11,707 nt of DNA. Source: Bacteroidota bacterium (GTDB lineage: Bacteria > Bacteroidota > Bacteroidia > B-17B0 > B-17BO). Both the position numbers and the translations under genes were made by a program. Shown in pieces: positions 6,096 to 11,707 of this stretch; within the stretch, counting starts at the first letter, position 1, and each line of letters starts with the position of its first letter. Below the pieces are notes generated by a model. It did no database searches, was not told the origin of the DNA, and worked only from the letters and a program-made list of their open reading frames with translations. The DNA lies in NCBI GenBank assembly GCA_025356715.1, contig JANXRU010000136.1:1-11707 (forward strand), read 5' to 3'.

Positions 6096-6665
6096 TCAAA
6101 TTAAAAGAGAAAGGAGTCCAAAAAAAATGATTTGAATCACATAAAAGGCTTTTGCGGTCAAATTTACTCTTTGACATATCCCTTTTTGAAAAATTAGACT
6201 TAAAACAAAAGAAATAACAAACCATGCCATATAATTTTGAATGGGAACTATACTTTCTTTCCAATACCAAAAATCAAATTTTGCACAATTCTGCTCAATA
6301 AAAAAGTCAAGAAAAACCATCAAAAAAGCGCTAATTAAAGCGTTAAGGAGTCTGTTCTTCGTTTTAGCAAATTGGCTTGCTGAATAAAGTAAAATGGCCC
6401 AATTTATTGCAATTAACAATGGAACAGATAAAAATTTTAAGCCTAAAGAACTCCCATAATAATAGGAACCAAAAATTACTTCAGATTTTACGCCAATAAC
6501 CTCCAATGTAAAGCCAATGAATGCAATAGATAAAAGAGAACCATAAAACTTCCAATTTTCCTGATTACTCATTATTAATATTAAACCCGACGATAATAAT
6601 AAATTTAAAGAGCTTAATGACTTAAAATAGTTAGGATTTAAGGCAAAACCAATAAACCCAACCAC
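6096..6665 (-). CDS. Carotenoid biosynthesis protein, PF04240/CruF-like
   Basis: A polytopic membrane protein of the DUF422/Caroten_synth family, which includes CruF (gamma-carotene 1',2'-hydratase) and archaeal bisanhydrobacterioruberin hydratase. Family marks visible are LEVIGVKSEVIFGSYYYG (54-71), GLKFLSVPLLIAINW (75-89), an acidic pair in FLDFFIEQNCAKFDFWYW (118-135) and VPIQNYMAWF (140-149). Members hydrate the terminal psi-end double bond of acyclic or monocyclic carotenoids, so alongside CrtZ and a lycopene cyclase a myxol-like product is possible; this is inference. The only standard in-frame start is the GTG at 6663-6665, which would cut the first membrane helix. The frame stays open upstream with hydrophobic, family-like codons (HISIVIILIFHVVGFIG) until a stop at 6772-6774, but no ATG, GTG or TTG occurs there. 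The true 5' end probably lies near 6690-6720. Confidence 0.85.
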   Translation of the reverse strand: MVGFIGFALNPNYFKSLSSLNLLLSSGLILIMSNQENWKFYGSLLSIAFIGFTLEVIGVKSEVIFGSYYYGSSLGLKFLSVPLLIAINWAILLYSASQFAKTKNRLLNALISAFLMVFLDFFIEQNCAKFDFWYWKESIVPIQNYMAWFVISFVLSLIFQKGICQRVNLTAKAFYVIQIIFFGLLSLLI

Positions 6666-6711
6666 ATGAAAAATGAGGATAATTACGATTGAAATATGTC
6701 TTTTAATGAAG

Positions 6712-6744
6712 TTGATAAATTGTATTTTAACCGTTGTAAATTTA
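6712..6744 (+). promoter_or_regulatory. Weak candidate promoter for ppk1
   Basis: TTG (6712-6714), 22 bases, then TAAATTTA (6737-6744) matches TTG-N17-23-TAnnTTTG with one mismatch, giving a leader of about 55 bases before the ppk1 ATG. The -7 box is itself a palindrome and the surroundings are very AT-rich, so chance matches are expected. A second box, TATATTTA at 6779-6786, lacks a suitable -33 TTG. Confidence 0.25.
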
Positions 6745-6805
6745 TTAATTATAAAACATAACCTATGAGCTTAATAACTATATTTATAAAGTATTTTTAA
6801 CTCCT

Positions 6806-8983
6806 ATGGCAAAACAACAACCTCCATATATTAACAGAGAAATTAGTTGGCTATCATTTAACGAACGTGTTTTACAAGAAGCTGCAGATTCAAGTACTCC
6901 TCTCATTGAACGTTTAAAATTTTTAGGCATTTTTAGTAATAATCGGGATGAATTTTATCGTGTACGTGTTGCTACTATTAATCGATTATCTAAACTTGGA
7001 AAAAAGGCAATTACAGTATATGGCGATGACCCAAAAGAATTACTTCATAAATTACAAAAACAGGTAATTGCTCAACAACAAAAATTTGAAGCCATTTATC
7101 AAGAGTTGTTGCATGAATTAGCTAAAGAAAATGTTTTTATTATCAATGAAAAACAATTAAACACTAGTCAAATTCAATTTGTAAAAGATTATTTTCATAA
7201 TGAAGTGGTGTCAACTCTTTTTCCAATTATGGTGGATGAGAATAAATCATTTCCATATATGAAGGACAAATCGGGTTATTTATTTGTTCGTTTAATTTCT
7301 GATAGACCTAAACAAAAAAACAAATATGCGTTAATAGAAATACCTTCTAAATCCACTACGCGATTTGTAATATTACCTCAGGAAAAAAACAAAAAGTATA
7401 TCATTCTTTTGGATGATGTGATTCGTTTTAATGTAAACGAAATATTTTCTGTACTTGGTTACCATGCCAAAGAAACTATAAATATAAAACTGACGCGTGA
7501 TGCTGAATTAGATATCGATCAAGATGTTAGTAAGAGTATGCTCGAGAAAATATCTAAAAGTGTAAAGGATAGAAAAAAGGGATTGCCCGTACGTTTTGTT
7601 TATGACAGCACAATGAGCAGTGAAATGCTTTCCTTTATTATGAAAAAATTAGGAATGGCAAAGAAAGATAATGCTATACCTGGTGGACGCTATCATAACT
7701 TTAAAGATTTTATTCGTTTCCCAAATATTGGTGATAAAAAATTAGTTTATAATCATCCACAACCAATCACTCATAAATATTTAGATAATATTGATACCAG
7801 TATTTTAAGTGTTATTAAGCAAAAAGATATTTTATTACACTACCCGTACCACACGTTTGATCACATCATTACCTTACTTAGAGAAGCATCTTTAGACCCT
7901 ACTGTTGAATCTGTTAAAATTACATTTTATCGTGTTGCTGATTCTTCTAAAATTGCCAATGCCTTAATTAATGCCATTAAGAATGGAAAAAAAGTAACCG
8001 TATTAGTAGAATTACAAGCTCGTTTTGATGAAGAAAATAATATATACTGGGCTAATAAATTACAAGAAGAAGGGGCAACCGTTATTTATGGTGTTCCTGG
8101 ATTAAAAGTACACAGTAAATTGTTTTTAATAACAACCAAAGTTAATGGTAAAGAAATAAAATATGCTCATATCGGAACTGGTAATTTTAATGAGAAAACT
8201 GCCCGAATTTATACTGACTTTAGTTTATTAACTGCTGATAAAAATATTACTGAAGAAATTTCTAGAATATTTGATTTTTACACCAACAATTTTAATACTG
8301 GTATATATAAGCATTTAGCCGTTGCTCCCTTTTACATGCGTCATGTGTTTGAAGAACTCATTGATAATGAAATTGCAATTTCAAACAGTGGAAGAAAAGC
8401 TTATATCATTTTAAAAATGAATAGCTTAGTAGATAAAAACATGATAAATAAATTGTACGAAGCTTCTCAAGCAGGCGTTCAAATTACACTTATAGTAAGA
8501 GGTATATGCTCATTAGTGACAGAAATAGAAGGATTTAGTGATAATATCAAAGCTTATAGTATCGTAGATAAATACTTAGAACACGCTCGCGTTTTTATAT
8601 TTGGGAATAATGGCGATGAAAAAATGTATATCACCTCAGCAGATTGGATGAGTAGAAATTTAGATAGTAGAAGTGAAGTTGCTGTACCTATTTATAACAC
8701 TGAAGTAAAAAAACAAATAAAAGATATTATTAATATTCAATTATCAGGAAATACTAAAGTTCGTATTTTAGATCGTTTACAACAAAACATCTATAAAAAA
8801 GCAAAACCAGGCGAACGTAAAGTACGAGTTCAAGATGAAGTCTATCAATATTTGAAATCTGACAGAGAAAATTATTTAAAATCTGAATCCAAATTGCAAG
8901 CACCTAAAAAATTGTCCTTAAAAGTAAGTGGGAAAGCACCGATTAAAAAGCAAATACCCACTAAAAGAAAAACGAGCTTATGA
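6806..8983 (+). CDS. ppk1: Polyphosphate kinase 1
   Basis: PPK1 reversibly transfers the gamma phosphate of ATP onto inorganic polyphosphate at the inner face of the membrane. This 725-residue chain has the four expected parts. The N domain has NREISWLSFNERVLQEA at 9-25 and the head domain runs to about 310. Two phospholipase-D-like catalytic domains follow. The autophosphorylated histidine is H436 in GLKVHSKLF, followed by HIGTGNFNEKTARIY; the second catalytic histidine is H593 in YLEHARVFIFGN. Both positions differ by only one from E. coli H435 and H592. The chain is longer than E. coli PPK (688) because of a basic, lysine-rich C-terminal tail (about 690-725) with no recognised domain. The stop overlaps the ppx start by four bases (ATGA), so the two are translationally coupled. 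The ATG at 6806 fits the family N-terminus; no Shine-Dalgarno is seen. Confidence 0.97.
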   Translation: MAKQQPPYINREISWLSFNERVLQEAADSSTPLIERLKFLGIFSNNRDEFYRVRVATINRLSKLGKKAITVYGDDPKELLHKLQKQVIAQQQKFEAIYQELLHELAKENVFIINEKQLNTSQIQFVKDYFHNEVVSTLFPIMVDENKSFPYMKDKSGYLFVRLISDRPKQKNKYALIEIPSKSTTRFVILPQEKNKKYIILLDDVIRFNVNEIFSVLGYHAKETINIKLTRDAELDIDQDVSKSMLEKISKSVKDRKKGLPVRFVYDSTMSSEMLSFIMKKLGMAKKDNAIPGGRYHNFKDFIRFPNIGDKKLVYNHPQPITHKYLDNIDTSILSVIKQKDILLHYPYHTFDHIITLLREASLDPTVESVKITFYRVADSSKIANALINAIKNGKKVTVLVELQARFDEENNIYWANKLQEEGATVIYGVPGLKVHSKLFLITTKVNGKEIKYAHIGTGNFNEKTARIYTDFSLLTADKNITEEISRIFDFYTNNFNTGIYKHLAVAPFYMRHVFEELIDNEIAISNSGRKAYIILKMNSLVDKNMINKLYEASQAGVQITLIVRGICSLVTEIEGFSDNIKAYSIVDKYLEHARVFIFGNNGDEKMYITSADWMSRNLDSRSEVAVPIYNTEVKKQIKDIINIQLSGNTKVRILDRLQQNIYKKAKPGERKVRVQDEVYQYLKSDRENYLKSESKLQAPKKLSLKVSGKAPIKKQIPTKRKTSL

Positions 8984-9858
8984 TTTTTGCAGCAGTAGAT
9001 ATAGGGAGTAATGCCATGCGTTTATTATTTTGTCGTGCATATGATGTAGGCGGTAAACCACATTTTTCCAAGGAAGAACTCATTCGATTACCTATCCGTT
9101 TAGGCGAAGATGTTTTTTTAAATGGAAAAATATCAGAAAAAAAAGCAGAAAAATTAGTTACTGCAATGAGAGGATTTCATGAGTTAATTAAAGTATATGA
9201 AGTAGATGATTTTAGAGCCGTTGCTACAAGCGCTATGAGAGATGCTTCGAATAGCCTTGAAATTATTGAACGCATTAAACATGAATCAGGTTTAACTGTC
9301 GAAATTATAGATGGAAAATTAGAAGCGCAATTGGTTTTTTCAAATCATATAGAAGAAATGCTAAATCCAAAGCATGCTTATTTATACATTGATGTAGGTG
9401 GCGGTAGTACTGAATTGACTTTATATCACAACCAAAAAGTAATTGCCGCAAAATCTTTTAATATTGGAACTGTAAGGATGCTTTTAAATAAAGTTGATAA
9501 AAATGAATGGGAAAACATGAAAGAATGGATCAAAAAATCTACTCTAGGTATACAGCCACTTCATGCCATCGGATCTGGCGGCAACATCAACAAAATATTT
9601 AAAATGACTAAAAAGGAAAATAAATACTTAAGTTATAATAAATTAAAAGGAATTCATGATATGCTGAACTCCTATACACTTGAAGAGCGTATTGATGTGC
9701 TTGGCTTGAAACCTGATAGAGCGGATGTAATTGTACACGCTTCAAAAATATTTACTACAATTATGAAAACAGCTGATATTGAAGATATTTATGTTCCTCA
9801 AATTGGTTTATCTGACGGTATTATTCATGATTTATATGACAGAAGTAAAACCAAGTAA
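8980..9858 (+). CDS. ppx: Exopolyphosphatase, Ppx/GppA family (short form)
   Basis: A 292-residue ASKHA-fold phosphatase that removes terminal phosphates from polyphosphate, and possibly the 5' phosphate of pppGpp. Visible motifs are phosphate-1 AAVDIGSNAMRLL (4-16), ATSAMRDASN (82-91), the catalytic glutamate region DGKLEAQLVF with E115 in the place of E. coli E121, phosphate-2 DVGGGSTEL (138-146), AIGSGGNINKI (196-206) and QIGLSDGIIHDL (274-285). It holds only the two-domain Ppx-GppA core; the C-terminal HD-like half of the roughly 510-residue E. coli Ppx is absent. Such short forms are common in Bacteroidota. The ATG overlaps the ppk1 TGA, placing synthesis and breakdown of the same polymer on one transcript. 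Whether polyphosphate or pppGpp is preferred cannot be read from the sequence. Confidence 0.93.
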   Translation: MIFAAVDIGSNAMRLLFCRAYDVGGKPHFSKEELIRLPIRLGEDVFLNGKISEKKAEKLVTAMRGFHELIKVYEVDDFRAVATSAMRDASNSLEIIERIKHESGLTVEIIDGKLEAQLVFSNHIEEMLNPKHAYLYIDVGGGSTELTLYHNQKVIAAKSFNIGTVRMLLNKVDKNEWENMKEWIKKSTLGIQPLHAIGSGGNINKIFKMTKKENKYLSYNKLKGIHDMLNSYTLEERIDVLGLKPDRADVIVHASKIFTTIMKTADIEDIYVPQIGLSDGIIHDLYDRSKTK

Positions 9859-9879
9859 AGTGTATCTAAATTCTTAATT

Positions 9880-10551
9880 ATGTCGATTTCAGAAAACATA
9901 AAACAACTTAAATCGGAAATCCCTGAGAATGTACTATTAGTGGCTGTTTCCAAAACAAAACCAAATGATTTAGTTTTAGAAGCATACCATTCAGGCCAAT
10001 TAGATTTTGGTGAAAATTATGTTCAGGAATTAGTGGATAAATACCAAACTTTACCAAAAGATATTCATTGGCATTTTATAGGCCATTTGCAAAGTAATAA
10101 AGTGAAATATTTAGCACCTTTTGTACATATGATACATAGTGTGGATAGTTTTAAATTATTAAAAGAAATTAATAAGCAAGCCGAAAAAGAAAATAGAATT
10201 ATTGATTGCTTACTTCAAATTTATATAGCACAAGAAGAAACAAAATTTGGTTTTGATGAAATTGACTGCATGGCCTTATTACAATCCTATGAATTCCAAG
10301 CCCTAAAACACATTCGTATTTGTGGGTTGATGGGAATGGCTTCCAATACAGCTAATATAGAACAAGTAGCTAAAGAATTTCAATCTATTAAACAGTTGTT
10401 TGATAAAGTAGCGCAATCAACTTTAGTATCACCCGCTTTTAAATACTTATCAATAGGAATGAGTGGTGATTATGATTTAGCAATCAAACATGGTTCTACA
10501 CTTATCCGAGTTGGCAGTAGTATTTTTGGTGAAAGAAATTATTCGAAATAA
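9880..10551 (+). CDS. yggS: YggS family pyridoxal-5'-phosphate-binding protein (PLP homeostasis)
   Basis: A 223-residue single TIM-barrel protein of the YggS/PROSC (PLPBP) family, which holds PLP on a lysine and buffers free PLP and amino-acid/keto-acid pools but has no known catalytic reaction. The PLP lysine is K25 in LVAVSKTKP. Other family blocks are DFGENYVQEL, HWHFIGHLQSNK, HMIHSVDS, ETKFGFDE, the GLMGMA strand and the phosphate-binding end SIGMSGDYDLAIKHGSTLIRVGSSIFG. Length matches the family. It starts 21 bases after ppx and may be on the same transcript, although no functional link to polyphosphate is known to me. The annotated ATG leaves the usual short helix before the first strand. 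It converges on the J-domain gene with seven bases between stops. Confidence 0.95.
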   Translation: MSISENIKQLKSEIPENVLLVAVSKTKPNDLVLEAYHSGQLDFGENYVQELVDKYQTLPKDIHWHFIGHLQSNKVKYLAPFVHMIHSVDSFKLLKEINKQAEKENRIIDCLLQIYIAQEETKFGFDEIDCMALLQSYEFQALKHIRICGLMGMASNTANIEQVAKEFQSIKQLFDKVAQSTLVSPAFKYLSIGMSGDYDLAIKHGSTLIRVGSSIFGERNYSK

Positions 10552-10558
10552 TAACCTT

Positions 10559-11008
10559 TTATAAAACTAAAGTTGTTTTACTCACGTTACGATACAAGAA
10601 TGAGGTATAAATATGTCTTCTCGCAAAACGACCTTGTGAATCGGCATTTACCAACTTAGCATAAGTATTTTCAGGAACACCAAAATATTCATATACGCTA
10701 CCATCATTAAAACTAATTTTTAATCGTTTACCTGTGTAGTTAATATCAGAAATATTAGCATTCGTTGTTGTGTTATTATACTCGCCAAGTGTTGCCTCCA
10801 ATGTTTCAGCAGATATACTAACTAAAAAATGATAGGCTTCAATGATACGTTTACTTTTTTCTTCAACTTCTAATTTAAGCTCTTCGTTATCCTGAATTTT
10901 ATCAGGATGAAATTCTTTCATAAAATTACGGTAAACGCTTTTTAATTCGCCCAACGTAACAGCTTTATCAACTCCTAAAAGTTTACGGTATTCAATAATT
11001 TTTCTCAT
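10559..11008 (-). CDS. J-domain protein with C-terminal KTSC domain
   Basis: A 149-residue two-domain protein. Residues about 5-66 form a DnaJ-like J domain (YRKLLGVDKAVTLGELKSVYRNFMKEFHPDK, in pieces) with the HPD tripeptide at 34-36 that stimulates Hsp70 ATPase. After a short polar linker rich in Asn and Thr (about 77-85), residues about 86-142 look like the KTSC domain, a small domain named for its association with lysyl-tRNA synthetase: ISDINYTGKRLKISF, SVYEYFGVPENTYAKL and GRFARRHI..SFLYR. No Gly/Phe or zinc-finger region is present, so this is not a classical DnaJ. The client or target is unknown; an adaptor that brings DnaK to a KTSC-bound partner is conceivable but unproven. It is cytosolic and monocistronic, with a good promoter upstream. 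From memory, this architecture occurs in other Bacteroidota. Confidence 0.85.
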   Translation of the reverse strand: MRKIIEYRKLLGVDKAVTLGELKSVYRNFMKEFHPDKIQDNEELKLEVEEKSKRIIEAYHFLVSISAETLEATLGEYNNTTTNANISDINYTGKRLKISFNDGSVYEYFGVPENTYAKLVNADSQGRFARRHIYTSFLYRNVSKTTLVL

Positions 11009-11030
11009 TACTAGGTATTCTATTTTTTTG

Positions 11031-11060
11031 CAAAGATAGGGTTTATTTAGAGAATATTAA
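11031..11060 (-). promoter_or_regulatory. Bacteroidota-type promoter for the J-domain/KTSC gene
   Basis: On the minus strand TATCTTTG (11031-11038) is a perfect TAnnTTTG -7 box. TTA (11058-11060) lies 19 bases upstream where the -33 TTG is expected, one base off consensus. Transcription would start near 11024, about 15 bases before the ATG. This is the clearest promoter in the window. Confidence 0.6.
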
Positions 11061-11094
11061 CTTGAATTTTATCTGTCATCATTATATTTAGCGA

Positions 11095-11310
11095 GCATCC
11101 TTCTTTCTATCTTTTTCCTTAGATGAAAAAGAAACAAAAAATCAAGTCAAAAATATGCTCCATGCTCCTCACGGAATTCTACGGATTTTACGCTACGCTA
11201 AATCCTTGAATTCTCGTTTCACCCCTTCTCTGCTCGCATTTTTATTCACGTTTCTTTATTTTTTTTTTCATTGGCGCAAATGATTGCCTTCGGAGTTGAC
11301 AACCCTACGC
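11095..11310. repeat. Hairpin-rich intergenic element, probably a dispersed repeat
   Basis: The gene-free stretch 11009-11430 holds the promoter above and this element, with no credible coding frame on either strand. It contains an 8-bp hairpin (TCTTTTTC at 11110-11117 with GAAAAAGA at 11125-11132), a larger nested inverted repeat at 11174-11213, and a run of ten T at 11259-11268. The phrase around 11104-11145 (CTTTTTCCTTAGATGAAAAAG and on) reads, from memory, like an intergenic sequence seen in many copies in Bacteroidota genomes; I cannot verify copy number here. Somewhat richer in G+C than its flanks, it may be a non-autonomous element or remnant. From about 11310 to 11430 I see nothing further. 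Confidence 0.4.
11174..11213. repeat. Nested inverted repeat (GAATTC...GGATTT / AAATCC...GAATTC)
   Basis: GAATTC (11174-11179) and GGATTT (11183-11188) are answered by AAATCC (11200-11205) and GAATTC (11208-11213). This gives two 6-bp stems in register, separated by a 3/2-base internal loop, around an 11-base loop built from two copies of TACGC. Because it is symmetric it would fold on either strand. No T-run follows directly, so it is not a typical terminator. Confidence 0.5.
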
Positions 11311-11430
11311 TCTGATTCTATTCAACATCTTCTTAAAATTCAAACTATTTCATTCATTAAAAACGCTTTAAGAATGTCTGATTTTTGATGATTGGCTTTT
11401 CTAATTTTTAGTACTGCACTTTTACCTATA

Positions 11431-11707
11431 TTATTTCGCAAACAATTCTTCTAAAGGCTTACCAGTTGTACCATTTGGGAAAGAGATGTGTAGCATTGTG
11501 GAAACCGTTGGTGCAATATCAACAATATTTACTTTTTTAACTGAACTTCCTTTTGGAATTCCCATGCCATAAAATAATAATGGCACGTGTGTATCATAAC
11601 TATAAGAAGCGCCATGTGTAGTGCCTTTATTTTGATATTCCATCCAAGCAGGATTGTAACTAAAAGCCACATTGCCACTACGCACATGATTATATCCCTT
11701 TTGAATT
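11431..11707 (-). CDS. PafA-like alkaline phosphatase, C-terminal fragment
   Basis: The frame is open from the window edge (codons IQKGYNHVRSGNVAFSYN) to a TAA at 11431-11433, so the GTG at 11683-11685 is internal and the gene continues beyond the window. The visible ~91 residues match the end of the alkaline phosphatase superfamily, PafA/nucleotide pyrophosphatase branch. GTTHGASYSYDTHVPLLFYG holds the late metal-ligand histidine region (T-H-G...D-T-H-V-P), and NIVDIAPTVSTMLHISFPNG followed by GKPLEE is the usual C-terminal tail. Such enzymes are zinc-dependent phosphomonoesterases exported to the periplasm or surface, where they release phosphate from organic esters. The nucleophile Thr and signal peptide lie outside the window. 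With ppk1/ppx nearby it gives a phosphate flavour, but distance and strand argue against one operon. Confidence 0.88.
   Translation of the reverse strand, partial: IQKGYNHVRSGNVAFSYNPAWMEYQNKGTTHGASYSYDTHVPLLFYGMGIPKGSSVKKVNIVDIAPTVSTMLHISFPNGTTGKPLEELFAK

Noticed and set aside
6052..6270. 72-codon minus-strand frame overlapping the PF04240 and crtZ genes
   Set aside because: It is out of frame with two clear carotenoid genes that occupy the same bases and shows no family resemblance.
6806..10551. A new phosphate or stress system made of ppk1, ppx and yggS
   Set aside because: ppk1-ppx is a well-known pair and yggS is a widespread housekeeping gene with many neighbours; closeness alone does not make a new system.

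Overview
The window is almost entirely chromosomal DNA of a low-GC member of the Bacteroidota. The low GC, the near absence of Shine-Dalgarno sites, TAnnTTTG-type -7 promoter boxes, the short single-module Ppx, a J-domain/KTSC fusion protein, a PafA-type alkaline phosphatase and a CrtZ/two-repeat lycopene cyclase pigment cluster all point that way. I cannot place it below phylum with confidence. The first ~148 bases are different. They are 61% G+C (90 of 148, counted) and encode part of a gammaproteobacterial-looking PgsA that joins the middle of a Bacteroidota rsmG gene. I read this as a chimeric assembly or library junction, not biology.

Layout. Positions 1-148: foreign pgsA fragment (minus). 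148-384: 5' part of rsmG (minus), cut at the junction. 385-594: gene-free, with degenerate CGCTGAG-type repeats and a three-arm inverted repeat. 595-2345: ECF sigma factor and an upstream membrane GT2 glycosyltransferase (minus, overlapping). 2417-3064: HAD sugar phosphatase (plus), which ends one base from the convergent DUF2461 gene. 3066-6665: a minus-strand run of five genes, in transcription order PF04240/CruF-like carotenoid protein, crtZ, two-repeat lycopene cyclase, AI-2E/PerM-family membrane protein and DUF2461 protein. 6806-10551: ppk1-ppx (ATGA overlap) followed by a YggS-type PLP protein (plus). 10559-11008: J-domain/KTSC protein (minus) with a good TAnnTTTG promoter. 11009-11430: gene-free, with a hairpin-rich element that resembles a dispersed Bacteroidota intergenic repeat. 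11431 to the end: C-terminal part of a PafA-like alkaline phosphatase (minus), truncated by the window edge.

How the genes work together. The pigment block covers late carotenoid steps: cyclisation of lycopene ends, ring 3-hydroxylation and probably a psi-end modification. It makes a zeaxanthin-like or myxol-like product plausible, but crtB and crtI are not in view. ppk1 and ppx make and degrade polyphosphate and are translationally coupled. With the PafA-type phosphatase nearby there is a loose phosphate theme, but no Pho-type regulator or transporter is visible.

I see no defence system, mobile element with a transposase, CRISPR array, RNA gene or clearly new multi-gene system. The points most worth checking are the chimeric join, the missing canonical start codon of the PF04240 gene, the palindrome overlapping a putative promoter at the lycopene cyclase start, the J-domain/KTSC fusion and the two non-coding repeat regions.
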